Shown one piece after another: positions 10,945 to 23,573 of a stretch of DNA of 64,000 nucleotides. A program made the position numbers and the translations under genes. The notes beneath the pieces were generated by a model. The model worked only from the letters and a program-made list of their open reading frames with translations, did no database searches and had not been told where the DNA came from. Numbering within the stretch: position 1 is the first letter of the stretch; each line of letters starts with the position of its first letter. The stretch comes from Ovis canadensis. Its lineage: Eukaryota > Chordata > Mammalia > Artiodactyla > Bovidae. The DNA is taken from the NCBI RefSeq assembly GCF_042477335.2, contig NC_091245.1, positions 110,456,501-110,520,500 of the forward strand, in the 5' to 3' direction.

Positions 10945-12330
10945 TTAGGAAAAGAAGAGATAAGAGTGAAAAAGCTGGCTTGATACTCAGCATTCAAAAA
11001 ACTAAGATCATGGCATCTAGTCCCATCACTTCACGGCAAATAGATAGGGAAACAATTTAAACAGTGACAGACTTTATTTTCTTGTGCTCCAAAACCACTG
11101 CAGATGGTGATTGCAGCCATGAAATTAAAAGACACTTGCTCCTTGGAAGAAAAGTTATGACAAACCTAGACAACATATTAAAAAGCAAAGACATTACTTT
11201 GCCAGCAAAGGTCTGTCTAGTCAAAGCTATGGTTTTTCCAATAGTCACGCATGGATGTGAGAGCTAGACCATAAAGAAGGTTGAGCACCAAAGAATTAAT
11301 GCTTTTGAATTGTGGTGTTGGGGAAGACTCTTGGGAGTCCCTTGGACTGCAAGGAGATCAAACCAGTTAATCCTAAAGGAAATCATCCCTGAATATTCAT
11401 TGGAAGGGCTGATACTGAATCTGAAGCTCCAATACTTTGGCCACCTGATGAGAAGAACTGACTCTCTGGAAAAGACCCTGATGCTGGGAAAGATTGAAGG
11501 CAGGAGGAGAAGGAGATGACAGAGGATGTGTTGAGGTCCTTAATGGACTGGAACCTGGTGCTCCGGAGTCTACTAATAAGAAAGAAAAGGGGAGAGAAAG
11601 AGGCTGATATTCCTTGGTTTACACAGAAAGCCAATAAGCCCATGCATGGGGCTTTGCTCTGTTCATGATGGCCTCAGGTGTCCTCTCGAGGGGGTGAAGG
11701 CTCAGAGCACCTTCTCAAGAGGGTCTTAGAAGCCCAGACAGGAAATTGAACCCAGAGGGCCTCTGTGCTCCAGGGGATCAGCCTGAAAAAGACAGAGAGA
11801 GAGAGAGAGAGGGAGAGAGAGAGAGAGAAAGCAAGACATGGGGACCAAAGCTCTGATGGAGCTGAGGTGTTTTGTTCAACACCGTGTGTCTTACAAGGCA
11901 GCTATTTTCAGCAGAGATAAAATAAAAACTTACGAGTTATCAAGGAAACATGAGGTCATCCATATGAAAGAGAGAGGGTTGTAAATAATCACTTTTACCA
12001 TCTGGTTCATACAAAGGAAGAGGGTCATAACTAGTTGCTTATCACTGTATGGAAATGCATGCATACTTCAGCCCCTGGGAGTAGCTTGTTGCTTCACTTA
12101 ATTCCTGAATATTCAGGAATTAATAAGGGACAGAGGATTCATGACAGATCCAAAACAGCACACAGGAAGCCTCCTGTTAAATGCTTCCTGACAGATGAGA
12201 TGGCTGAATGGCATCACCGATTCAGTGGATGTGAGTTTGAGCAAGCTCCAGGAGATGGTGAAGGACAGGGAAGCCTGGCGTGCTGCACCCCATGGGGTAA
12301 CAAAGAGAGAGTGACTGAACAGCAGCAGTG
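10945..12330 (+). mobile_element. BovB LINE 3' part split by a solo LTR
   Basis: BovB sequence runs from about 10945 to 11528 and resumes at 12198-12330, ending in the 'actgaacagcagcagtgac' tail. The coding frame carries stops and frameshifts, for example TAG at 11266-11268. The intervening 665 bp is an LTR insertion. Confidence 0.88.
11529..12193. mobile_element. Solo ERV LTR inside BovB
   Basis: Starts TGTT, ends GACA and is flanked by GATG on both sides (11525-11528 and 12194-12197). Removing it restores uninterrupted BovB sequence. It contains a GA-rich simple stretch at about 11796-11830. Orientation is not settled, so no strand is given. Confidence 0.8.
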
Positions 12331-12365
12331 ACAAGAAAAAGTTTATTTTTTTTTCTAGCTATAAG

Positions 12366-12966
12366 TGTTGTAGCCACGTTTTTCGGGAAACAAACTCACT
12401 CAGAAGGACAGTGCAGATAGTGGAATGCAGTTTATTACACCGGCAGGCCCACAGCAGAGTCTCCTCTTAGCTAAGGACCCCAACCAGTGTTTGTGAAAAT
12501 CTTTTATACCCCATGTGTACGTGTCTGAACCCACCACTCCAAATTCCTTGAGACTTACATAAACCAAGGAAAATACAATCCCAATAACCCCATCATTCAC
12601 GTGCTATGTGCTCATGTGCTCAAACAGTCAAACAGTTAGCCAATAATCAATAAACCTGAGGTTACACTCCAATAGATACAGAAAATTTTATGCCCTGTCT
12701 GGAGGAAGGGATGATTAGTGTAAGTTTTCTCTTAGGTGATGACTAACCTAGATATGATCTTCAAGGTTCCCCTGTCTGGAGGGGGTCTTATCCTTCTGTT
12801 GCTGTTTTCATAAGCACTAAACACAGAGCTCAGAGTCCATTGGAAAGGTGGACAAGCATGATCAGCATGAACAGGCCTAAGATGGAGTGCAGGCCCTATG
12901 AATTCCTTCTTCATAAGCTGTCCTAACAAAACTCTCATCCAAAGCACATTTTTGCTTTTCTCCCCA
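12366..12966 (-). mobile_element. Solo class II-like ERV LTR
   Basis: On the minus strand it begins TGGGGAGAAAAGC and ends GGCTACAACA. A TATA-like 'ggtataaaag' lies near 12505 and a poly(A) signal 'gtaataaactg' near 12430, in the right order for U3-R-U5. It resembles ruminant betaretrovirus-like LTRs. No clear target duplication and no internal region. Confidence 0.7.
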
Positions 12967-13251
12967 GATATATTCAGGCCATATTCATATGACTGGAATC
13001 ACGTAGGCAGGGAGAAATAGAAGATAAGAAGCCCAGGTAATAACTGAGTAAAGCCAAAAGAAAGTATTGTGTAAAACCTCAAAAAATGGTATCACAGAAT
13101 CTGAATCAGCAGTGAGATGTCTAACCAACTTGAAAATGGTAAGTGACCACTTATTAATTTGTCCTGAGAATATAATTTGCCCTAAGATTATAATTTACTC
13201 AACTCTATGTTTACCAGTCTATACATTATTAGATGATATATAAATACTGGA

Positions 13252-13440
13252 GCTTCCCAGGTAGTGCTAGTGGTAAAGAATACACCTGCCAATGCAGGAA
13301 ATGCAAGACACATGGATCGCGAAGATATCTTGAAGAAGGAAATGGCAATCCACTCCAGTACTCTTGCCAGGAGAATCCCATGGACAGAGGAACCTGCCAG
13401 ACTACAGTCCATGGGGTCACAAAGAGTCAGACCCATGTCA
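13252..13440 (+). repeat. Bov-tA SINE
   Basis: 'gcttcccaggtagtgctagtggtaaagaa' head and 'ccactccagtactcttgcc' body. A partial reversed tail ('gtgtctgactctttgtgac') abuts at 13450-13470. Confidence 0.88.
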
Positions 13441-13714
13441 GACGAGAGTCGTGTCTGACTCTTTGTGACTGTTGGCATGGATGGGCGAACTTCTTATTAG
13501 AACCAGAGAGGAAGTATTTTATGTTTTTCAAATCCTATGTCTCTGTCACAACCCTTCAGCCCTGTGGCTGCAGCACAAAAGTAGCCATTGACAATATATA
13601 AATTAATGGATGAGGTTGTGTTCCACAAAGTTTGTTTTCAAAAACAGTTGATGTATCTGATTTGGTCCATGGACCATAGTTGTATCCAAGGCTATAACTT
13701 AGGAATCTTTTTAA

Positions 13715-13715
<1 letters not shown>

Positions 13716-13747
<32 letters not shown>
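13716..13747 (+). repeat. (CA)n microsatellite
   Basis: About 15-16 consecutive CA dinucleotides. Likely polymorphic between individuals. Confidence 0.95.
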
Positions 13748-13750
<3 letters not shown>

Positions 13751-13866
13751 CATATGCACTATTTTGAATGACTTTTCTCTGACTTTAGTGTTTTGAGCCT
13801 ATTTTCACCTGTCATTATGCCTAAAAAACTTACCCAGAAAGTATTGATTCAGCAAAACTGTCTGAA

Positions 13867-14076
13867 GTGAATGTAGAGCCGATAGATATTCTTCTACAAA
13901 TATTTTCTTACTTAGACTTAGATGAAACTGACAAATGTAGAATTTTAGAGAGCCATACCTTGTACCTCAGAACTGGAAGGCAGTGCCCTTTATATAATTT
14001 ATTGATGGCAGAGATAACACCAGCAAAACCTGGTGGGAGCAGCAATCACAGTGGAATGTCATCTAAGTCCCTTTGA
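13867..14076 (+). other. Short ORF of unclear status (weak F-box-like stretch)
   Basis: A 69-codon ORF starts with 'PIDILLQIFSYLDLDETDKC', which loosely resembles an F-box. The rest resembles nothing I know, there is no exon context, and later residues look random. It may be a decayed retrocopy or chance. Not called as a gene. Confidence 0.12.
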
Positions 14077-14511
14077 GGAAGAAAGAACTGGCATGTCAAG
14101 GTGATGAGGGTTTCCACCAGGCATCAAGTGAGTCAGAAGGAAATAAACCATTAGGAGGAAAGGAAGGAAATAAGCTATAAAGAAGGAAATAAGCTATAAT
14201 TGAAAGGAATCTACAAAATCATCACTTGGACTTCAATGTTTGTTTAGAAACTTTTTTCTAAATATCTTGATTATTGTTAATAGGAAAAGCATAAGAATAT
14301 GGTTATATAATTCCCCCAGAAACTAGACAATTGTGCATATTAATCAAAATGAGGCAAAGTTGCTCAATAAGATTGATGTTGACTCTGCTTGGGAGTCTAC
14401 TCTGCTTGGCAGAAACCACATCTGTTTTGATTCTATGAATTTGGGAAAAGAAATTAGACTATATTGCTGTTAATTTCCATTATGAGCATAAAACATAAGC
14501 CTTCATTTTTT

Positions 14512-14700
14512 TTGCCATGATGGCTCAGCTGGTAAAGTATCTGCCTGCAATGTGGGAGATCTGAGTTTGATCCCTGAGTTGGTAAGATCCCCTGGAGAAG
14601 GAAAAGGTTACCCACTCCAGTATTCTGGCCTAGAGAATTCAATGGACTGTAGTCCATGGGGTTGCAAAGAGTCAGACACAACTGAGCGCCTTTCACTTCA
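14512..14700 (+). repeat. Bov-tA SINE
   Basis: 'tggctcagctggtaaagtatctgcctgcaat' head and 'cccactccagtattctggcct' body, ending 'acaactgagcgcctttcacttc'. Confidence 0.9.
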
Positions 14701-15694
14701 TAAAATAGTATTTGGTAGATTTTAGAATGACATAAAGCTTGTCCAGTATGAAAGATTAATAGTGGTCATAATTTGTTTTTGTAGTTAGTCATTTCAGATA
14801 CATTTGAATTCCCTCCACACAATATGAGTCTAACTTTTGTTTCTTCAAGAGGAACCATTATAAAAATTCAGAACAGCTTTCAATTTCTAAAGCAATAATC
14901 ACATTAACTTTCTTACTTCTGTTTCAGCTTGTAGGAATCCAAAACATCTAATGCTTTTGGCAATTTTTAAGCTGAGTATTATGTGGAACATTTTATAAAC
15001 TGACAGGTATCCTTATAACCTCCTGTTCTGGGTTTCAATCTCTGAATATTTTTCACCTTCTCATATGGATAATACATTCCCACATGGCCCTTTATTGTTC
15101 TGGTTCTAAAACACCATTAGATAAAAGCATCAGGTTCAAAAGAATTCTTTAATATAAATCAAAACTTAAATTATATTTTTTTCTAATATTGTCACCTTCA
15201 TAGGCCTCTGAGTATAACTAAATTATCTTGTAAATCTGACTCCCTGGATGCCTGGTGGAAATCCCCATCACACTGATATGCCACTTCTTCTATTTATTCT
15301 TCTTGAATGGCATGATCATGTTGTCCTTGGGAAAGATTATCAAATTCCATGGACACCACTTTTAGAATTTTGTTTGAGATTTTGTTTTATTAATAGGTCA
15401 ATTCAGAGCAAGAAATATTTTTTTAATATTGATATCCCATCTATGAATGTGTTCTATATTATCATTTATATAAAAATTCTATATAATCAGTTTAAATGCA
15501 AGTTTATAGGGATTTTCAAAGAAGTCTTGAATATCTCTTAAGTATTTTATATGTATTTTATTTTTATTTAATTATATTTATGATTGTTCATATTATACAA
15601 TAATACAGTGTTGCTTTTTTTTCATTGAGAGGTATCTAGCAAGCTCGCCAAACATATTAATGCTAACAATTTATCCATGGTTATCTATAAATGC
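14701..15694. other. AT-rich intergenic DNA
   Basis: Very AT-rich from about 15400 to 15640. The 97-codon ORF at 15248-15541 is low complexity at its C-terminus and unrecognised. No repeat family confidently named. Confidence 0.45.
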
Positions 15695-16258
15695 CTTTTC
15701 ATACTGTTCATGGGGTTCGCAAGGCAAGAATACTGAAGTGGTTTGCCATTCCCTTCTCCAGTGGACCACATTCTGTCAGACCTCTCCACCATGACCTGCC
15801 AGTCTTGGGTCGCCCCACACGACATGGCTTAGTTTCATTGAGTTAGACAAGGCTGTGGTCTGTGTGATCAGATTTGCTAGTTTTATGTGATTATGGTTTC
15901 ACTGTGTCTGCCCTCTGATGCCCTCTCACAACACCTACCGTCTTACTTGGGTTTCTCTCACCTTGGACATGGGGTATCCCTTCATGGCTGCTCCAGCAAA
16001 GTGCAACCGCTGCTCCTTACCTTGGAAGAGGGGTATCTCCTAATGACCACCTCTCCTGACCTTGAACGTGGAGTAGCTCCTCTCGGGCCCTCCTGTGCCC
16101 ACGCAGCCACCACTCCTTGAACGTGGGGTTGCTCCTCTCGGCTGCCACCCCTGACCTCGGACGTCGGGTAGCTATTCTTGGCCGCCACCCCTGACCTTGG
16201 GTGAGGGGTAGCTCCTCTGTGCCATGCTTCTGTGCAGTCCATCACAGCCAGCACACTT
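15695..16258 (-). mobile_element. BovB LINE, 5' region
   Basis: Reverse complement of the BovB 5' leader. It contains the 'catactgttcatggggttc...cttctccagtggaccacattctgtc' block and then tandem GC-rich units of about 35-45 bp, each built on 'ctgacctcggacgt(g)gggtagctcctc'. The repeats create GC-rich ORFs on both strands that are not genes. Confidence 0.8.
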
Positions 16259-16261
16259 CTT

Positions 16262-16532
16262 TATCACTAGTACCACCAGGGAAGCCTGATGGTTAAGTAC
16301 GTGCTGAGATGGTACCTATATCTATAAATGTGTAAGTGCTCAATTGGTGTCCTACTCTTTGTAATCCCATGGATTGTAGCCAGACTCCTCTGTCCATGGG
16401 GATTCTCCAGGCAAGAATACTGGACTGGGTCGCCATGCCCTCCTTCAGGGGATCTTCCAAAACCAGGTATCAAATCCAGGTTGCCCATATTGCAGGAGGA
16501 TTCTTTACTAGCTGAGCTACCAGGGAAGCCCA
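16262..16532 (-). repeat. Bov-tA SINE
   Basis: Main body 16335-16532 in reverse ('ggggattctccaggcaagaatactgg', 'ttctttactagctgagctaccagggaagcc'). A second 'accaccagggaagcctgatgg' head fragment lies at 16270-16290. Confidence 0.85.
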
Positions 16533-16667
16533 TGGTTGCCTATGCTTCAGTGTAAATATCATGTAAAAATAATCCAAGTTTTATCCAGTGCTTGTACTTT
16601 TAATTTCTGTTTCTTTTTGCTTATTTGCTATAGTAGCCAGGACTACCTATAAAAGGTAGATTAGAAG

Positions 16668-17530
16668 TTACATGCAGAGTACATCATGAGAAATGCTGGG
16701 CTGGAGGAAGCACAAGCTGGAATCAAGATTGCCAGGAGAAATATCAATAACCTCAGATATGCAGATGACACCACCCTTCTGGCAGAAAGTGAAGAGGAAC
16801 TAAAAAGCCTCTTGATGAACGTGAAAGAGGAGAGTGAAAAAGTTGGCTTAAAGCTCAACATTCAGAAAACTAAGATCATGGCATCCGGTCCCATCACTTC
16901 ATGGCAAATAGATGGGGAAATAGTGGAAACAGTGGCTGACTTTATTTTGGGGGGCTCCAAAATCACTGCAGATGGTGATTGCAGTCATGAAATTAAAAGA
17001 TGCTTACTCCTTGTAAGGAAAGTTATGACCAACATAGACAGTATATTAAAAAGCAGAGAGGTTACTTTGTCAACAAAGGTCTGTCTAGTCAAGTCTATGG
17101 TTTTTCCAGTAGTCATGTATGGATATGTGAGTTGGACTATAAAGGAAGCTGAGCGCTGAAGAATCAATGCTTTTGAACTATGTATGGTGTCGGAGAAGAT
17201 TCTTGAGAGTCCCTTGGACTGCCAGGAGATCCAAGAAGTCCATCCTAAAGGAGATCAGTCCTGGGTGTTCATTGGTAAGACTGATATTGAAGTTGAAACT
17301 CAAATACTTTGGCCACCTCTTTGGCAAAGAGCTGACTCATTTGAAAAGACCCTGATGCTGGGAAAGATTGATGGCAGGAGGAGAAGGGAATGACAGAGGA
17401 TGAAATGGTTGGATGGCATCACCGACTCAATGGACATGGGTTTGATGGAGAGGGAGGCCTGACGTGCTGCGGTTCATGGGGTCACAAAGAGTCAGACGCA
17501 ACTGAGCAACTGAACTGAACTGAACTGAAC
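16668..17530 (+). mobile_element. BovB LINE, 5'-truncated 3' part
   Basis: Starts in the RT domain ('[21 protein letters not shown]' region, 16757 on) and continues to the 'actgaactgaactgaac' tail. The frame is broken by a stop at 17157-17159 and a frameshift near 17180. It is inserted in an old antisense L1. Confidence 0.9.
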
Positions 17531-17685
17531 GGAGAAGTTGTATTACTCATTAATTTTGTTTTGTCCTTGATCTTAAAAGAAATGTTTTCATACATCACTA
17601 TTAGTTCTGCTGTATGATTTTTAAAAGTGCCCTTTATAATAATAAGGAAGCTATTTTCATTTGTGATTTTATTATTGTTTCTGAA

Positions 17686-19766
17686 ACCACTAGATCATTC
17701 AGGTATGATCTAAATCAAATCCCTTATGATTATACAGTGGAAGTGAGAAATAAAATGAAGGGTCTAGATCTGATAGATAGAGTGCCTGATGAACTATGGA
17801 CGGAGGTTCATAACATTGTACAAGAGACAGGGGTCAAGATCACCCCCATGGAAAAGAAATGCAAAAAAGCAAAATGGCTGTCTGGGCAGGCCTTTCAAAT
17901 AGCTGTGAAAAGAAGAGAAGTAAAAAGCAAAGGAGAAAAGGCAAGATATAAGCATCTGAATGCAGAGTTCCAAAGAATAGCAAGACGAGATAAGAAAGCC
18001 TTCCTTAGCAATCAATGCAAACAAATAGAGGAAAACAACAGAATGGGAAAGACTAGAGATCTCTTCAAGAAAATTAGAGATACCAAAGGAACATTTCATG
18101 CAAAAACGGGCTCAATAAAGGACAGAAATGGTATGGACCTAAGAGAAGCAGAAGATATTAAGAACAGGTGAGAAGAATACACAGAAGAACTGCACAAAAA
18201 AGATCTTCACTACCCGGATAATCATGATGGTGTGATCACTCACCTAGAGCCAGACATCCTGGAATGTGAAGTCAAGTGGGCCTTAGAAAGCATCACTACG
18301 AACAAAGCTAGTGGAGGCAACAGAATTCCAGTTGAGCTATTTCAAATCCTGAAAGATGATGCTGTGAAAGTGCTGCACTCAATATGCCAGCAAATTTGGA
18401 AAACTCTGCAGTGGCCACAGGACTGGAAAAGGTCAATTTTCATTCCAATCCCAAAGAAAGCCAATGCCAAAGAATGCTCAAACTACCACATAATTGCACT
18501 CATCTCACATGCTAGTAAAGTAATGCTCAAAATTCTCCAAGCCAGGCTTCAGCAATACATGAACCGTGAACTTCCAGATGTTCAAGCTGGTTTTAGAAAA
18601 GGCAGAGGAACCAGAGATCAAATTGCCAATATCCACTGGATCATGGAAAAAGCAAGAGAGTTCCAGAAAAATATCTATTTCTGCTTTATTGACTATGCCA
18701 AAGCCTTTGACTGTGTGGATCATAATAAACTGTGGAAAATTCTGAGAGAGATGGGAATACCAGACCACCTGACCTGCCTCCTGAGAAACCTATATGTAGG
18801 TCAGGAAACAACGGTTAGAATTGGACATGGAACAACAGACTGGTTCCAAATAGGAAAAGGAGTACGTCAAGGCTGTATATTGTCACCCTGTTTGTTTAAC
18901 TTATATCACGAGAAACGCTGGACTGGAAGAAACTCAAGCTGGAATCAAGATTGCCAGGAAAAATATCCATAACCCCAGATATGCAGATGATGCCACACCT
19001 TATGGCAGAAAATAAAGAGGAACTAAAAAGCCTCTTGATGAAAGTGAAAATGGAAAGTGAAAAAGTTGGCTTAAAGCTGAACATTCAGAAAACGAAGATC
19101 ATGGCATCTAGTCCCATTACTTCATGGAAAATAGATGAGGGAACAGTGGAAACAGTGTCAGACTTTATTTTGGGGGGCTCCAAAATCACTGCAGATGGTG
19201 ACTGCAGCCATGAAATTAAAAGACGCTTACTCCTTGGAAGAAAAGTTATGATCAACCTAGATAGCATATTGAAAAGCGGAGACATTACTTTGCCAACAAA
19301 GGTCTGCCTAGTCAAGGCTACGGTTTTTCCTGTGGTCATGAATGGATGTGAGAGTTGGGCTTTGAAGAAAGCTGAGCGCCAAAGAATTGATGCTTTGAAC
19401 TATGGTGTTGGAGAAGACTCTTGAGAGTCCCTTGGACTGCAAGGAGATCCAACCAGTCCTTTCTGAAGGAGATCAGCCCTGGGATTTCTTTGGAAGGAAT
19501 GATGCTAAAGCTGAAACTCCAGTACTTTGGCCACCTCATGCAAAAGGTTGACTCCTTGGAAAAGACTCTGATGCTGAAAGGGATTGGGGGCAGGAGGAGA
19601 AGGAGACAACAGAGGATGAGATGGTGGATGGCATCACTGACTCAATGGACTTGCGTCTGAGTGAACTCCGGGAGTTGGTGATGGACAGGCAGGCCTGGCG
19701 TGCTGCAATTCATGGGGTTGCAAAAAGCTGGACACAACTGAGCGACTGAACTGAACTGAACTGAAT
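17686..19766 (+). mobile_element. BovB LINE, longest plus-strand copy, broken
   Basis: About 2.1 kb covering most of the RT region to the 3' tail. The RT finger and palm blocks are readable: FIDYAKAFDCVDH at about 18689-18722 and GVRQGCILSPCLFN at about 18860-18900, then an altered YADD at about 18979. A TGA at 18169-18171, a deletion near 18905 and frameshifts near 18990 and 19395 break it. The endonuclease is absent (5' truncation). It ends in ACTGA repeats. Confidence 0.92.
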
Positions 19767-20227
19767 CATTTTTATTCTTGATCAAGAGAAAATTATCATG
19801 GGTTTTCTTTTTTAAACAGTTAATATTATCAATTAATTATGCACTTTTCAAATGTTAGATTAATCTTTCATTTCTAAGATTAAACCAAATTCAGTCATCA
19901 TTACTTTATTATTGAAATGTGCCTTAAGACTTTTTAAATGGTGAATTTTGCATTGATGTTAATGAATGAGACTGACCTCTGATTCTTTTCTTCATATAGT
20001 GGTTTTATTTATTTCAGTATTAGTATCCTCCAAGATTTCTAAAATGTGTTAAGTTGTACTTCCAGTGTATTTCCTTCTGAATAAGTTCTATAAAAAAAAG
20101 AAATTACCTTTCTCTTAAATATTTGGGGGAACTTACCTATTAAGCCATCTTGGCCCAATGTTTTCTTTCTGGTATAGTTTAACTTTTAATTCAATATTAC
20201 TAAGATTTTCTACTGCTTCTGAAGTTC

Positions 20228-20455
20228 TGTGTGCTCAGTCACTTTCGTCATGTCTGACTCTTTGCGACCCTATGGATTGTAGCCGGTCAGGCTTCTCTGT
20301 CCATGGAATTCTCCCAGGCTAGAATACTGGAGTGGGTTGACATGCCCTTCTCCAGGGAATCTTCCAGACCCAGGGATTACCCACATCTGCTGTGTCTCCT
20401 GCGTCTCCTGCATTGTGGGCAGATTCTTTACCACTGAGCCCAAGGAAGCCCTTTT
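20228..20455 (-). repeat. Bov-tA SINE
   Basis: Reversed body 'tgtgctcagtcactttcgtcatgtctgac' to 'ttctttaccactgagcccaaggaagccc', inserted in the old L1. Confidence 0.9.
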
Positions 20456-20539
20456 GAAGTTGATACTAATAATTTCAATTTTTTGAAAATGAATCTAGCT
20501 AATTAAAAATTTAATTGTTTACTGCAAGTTGTTAATGTG

Positions 20540-20752
20540 CTATGCTGTGCTCAGTTGCTTCAGTTGTGTCTGACTCTGTGAGCTCCATGGACTGTAGCCT
20601 GCCAGGATCCTCTGTACATGGGATTCTCTAAGCAAGAATACTGAAGTGGGTTGCCGTGCACTCTTTCAGTGGAACTTCCCAACCCAGGGATAGAACCTAC
20701 ATCTCTTACATCTTCTGCATTGGCAGGTGGCTTCTTTACCACTAACACCATC
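20540..20752 (-). repeat. Bov-tA SINE
   Basis: Reversed body from 'gctatgctgtgctcagttgcttcag' to 'ggcttctttaccactaacacc', inserted in the old L1. Confidence 0.9.
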
Positions 20753-21645
20753 ATCTTATTATCACTTTAAATTTCGTAGTTTAAACCTGTATTTGTATCA
20801 AATTTTTATTTTTAATATTTCTTATTTTTACTCCTTTCCACTTTTATTCTTTATTAGTCTTGTCAAGGGCTTACTTTTGTTTTAGAACCAACTCTTTGCT
20901 TTATATATCTCCTTTGCTATATACTAATTTTTATTGTTAATTTCTGTTCCATATTTATATTTTCCTCCCTTCTACTTTCTCTGTTTTCTCTTCCTAATAT
21001 TATTTCTCCAAGTGCCTAAAATTTGGATGCTTACTTTACTAATCAATTTTGCACACTTTTTTTTATAATGTAAACATTTAAAGCTCTGAATTTCTCTCTA
21101 AGAAATAATTTATCTTTATCCCATTAGTTTCAAAATTATAATTGTTATTATTGTTCAAGGCTAAATGTTTTCTACTTTCCCTTATAGTATACTCTTAGAT
21201 TTATAAATTGTTTAGAAGTGTTTTTTAATATCAAGCATAAGGATATTTTAAATTTGTCATTTATTTATTACTAATTTGATTACATCATGATTTAGAAACT
21301 AATCAATATAATATTATTTCTCTTAATTGTGCCGAGGCTTATTTTCACTTATTTTTTTAGTTTTATTGACATACAACTGACAAGTAGAAACTGTATATTT
21401 TAAGGTATACAGCTTGATGTTTTGCTATAGGTATCCATTGTGAAATGATCACCATAATCAAACTAATTAAAGTATCCATTACTTCACACACTAATGATTT
21501 TTCTTTCCTTCTTCCCTCCTTTCCTCCCTTCCTTTCTCTTTTTTAAATAGAACTCTTAAGAACTACCCTGTCCTCTTAGCAAATTTCAAGCATACACTAC
21601 AGTATCATTGATGGTCACCATGCTGTACATTCAATCTCCAGAACA

Positions 21646-23573
21646 AAAAATTCACATTTTCGGTGGGCCTTATATTATGGCTTAGCATTTGTTTCATTTG
21701 ACTTGCACTTAAAGTCCTTCTGTATTCTATGTTCCTTCACCGTATCTGCCTGGTAAATATTTACTCAATTTCAAACATTTTACTATGATAGTGGATGTGT
21801 TAGCGTTCCTGACAGTTTCTCCTCCTGATTACCATAAATGCTGAAAGCCACAGCCCTCCTCCATGGCCGAGAGCAGAACAGACAAACCGGGCAGGTTGGT
21901 TCCCAAGAAGAGGAACAGATGACTGAGCTACACATGCCTAATTCCTCTATCAGTCTCACCAATCAGATTAGATAAATGGCTCTCAGACTTGAATTTGCTT
22001 CACATTGCGTTGAGTCTTGCAAATAGTTACATCCAAGACTCAAAGTTTCTAAAAGTTATCTGATAAACATTCTCATTAAAATAAAAACTCCAAATCTATG
22101 GTTAAGGTTTTACCTGAGAAGATTCCAGGTGATGCGTCGAGCTTCATTTCTCTCACAATTAATCAATAATCCTGTGTTTGGGGAAGCTTAAAAACCTTTA
22201 CTGCCTGTTCACTGAATTAAAGAACTAAAGGAATTACCTATAATTTCTTATTTTTAGAACTTTATGACTGTAGGGAAAAAATATACCTTTCCAAAACTGA
22301 CTCTGCTAGCTCATATAAACCATGCGTGAAAAGATTTCCTCTAGTTAGCCTACATTTAAGTGATAAGTCATACACAATCTGATTCCTAGTTTCATACACA
22401 ATATGAAAAATCCATAGCTGAAAGGAATGATAGGGAAGGTGAAGATTCAGACCCTCTCTTTTAAAAGATGCTATTTATTCTTCTCACTCAGTAAAGTTAA
22501 CTTTTTTTTTTAATTGACTTACTAAATGACTTTGGAAGGACTTTCATCCATTTTGCCTCTATGAGAGATTTGATGAGAAAATGAACACACTTGAATGAGA
22601 ATATTCAAGTATAAATGGTATATTTGTGGAAGAGGTTATGGAACTGGGCGAGAGCATGGAATGGTTCTGGGAAGCTGGGAGCCCATTCCTACTTCTGGAA
22701 AAAAGAGAGAAGAGATAGCAAGAAGCCTCTAGCAGAAAGGCTGGCCAGAGAAATCTTTGTTAAATCCCATGTCAATCATGTTCTATAGATATAGGAGAAT
22801 TATTCTAAGGGAAAAAATAGTCCGCATGTCACTCTACATACATCTTCTCCCAGTAAAATAAGTTAAAATAAATACCAAGTTAACCTTGAGATAGAAATAA
22901 AGTATTTCAACATCATTAGGCAAATACAGGAAGCTCTTAAATTGTATACTCAGTCATTTCAAAAAATGCTGCCCAGAAGAATTATTTCTTAAATGAATTT
23001 TCTTTTTTGTATTTTCAGTATATTTATGACCATGTTATTCAGATACAAGGAATCTCCAAGCGGGATGCTACAGTTTCATGTCTGATTTGAAGAGAACTTT
23101 CAGAAAACTACCAAATCAGTGCCCAGGGATTAGGATCCCAAAATCTGAGACTTGAGGAAAATCTCAAAATAAACTTGACCCATGGGGTTGCAAAAAGTCA
23201 AATGCGACCGAGCAAACAACCTCCTTTACTACTTTCTCAATGGCTCTCCAAAAATTTCATCTTGAGAAAAGTCTCACAGTTAGTTTGTTTTCTAAATTCT
23301 TAAAAACACATTCATCTCTCTAAGTTTTAAATCTACCCTGTAATTTGCATCGTTATTATTTGATTATTTTTAATTTATGTGATCTTTCACCCTTATTATA
23401 CAGGTATGGGTTCAGCCCCATATTTCACCACCTTTACAAATTTCCCAATTTTCCCTGATATAATACTCAATACATGTAAATTGATATATGCAGTATATTT
23501 GACAAATTAATTAGTTGATTGACTAACCAGCTAAAGCCTACCCTTACTAAATGAAGGGCCTATGGCTTGATCC
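21646..23573. other. Intergenic DNA 3' of the OR
   Basis: No gene seen. 'attgactaacca' at 23519-23530 is shared with the position just 3' of the second OR copy (42344-42355) and marks about where the tandem duplication begins. Confidence 0.45.

Larger units (their letters stand above)
13441..14511. other. Intergenic DNA
   Basis: Apart from the CA repeat and the doubtful ORF at 13867-14076, I see no feature. A short local duplication of 'gaaggaaataagctataa' lies at about 14163-14198. Confidence 0.45.
17540..21645 (-). mobile_element. Ancient antisense L1 LINE with insertions
   Basis: Reversed L1 ORF2-like sequence appears at 17540-17685 and 19767-21340 (for example the reverse complement of a 'gttggttctaaaacaaaag' ORF2 stretch at about 20880). 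Reversed L1 3' UTR lies at 21340-21645 ('ttgacatacaac...gaaatgatcacca...caccatgctgtacatt'). It is heavily diverged and interrupted by BovB (17686-19766) and two Bov-tA copies. Confidence 0.55.

Noticed and set aside
15887-16254. GC-rich ORFs with repeating amino-acid units on both strands
   Set aside because: Produced by the tandem units of the BovB 5' leader; both strands are open, as expected for a short-period repeat.
18232-18972. 246-codon reverse-transcriptase ORF as a host gene
   Set aside because: It is BovB ORF sequence with stops and frameshifts on either side and flanking BovB DNA.
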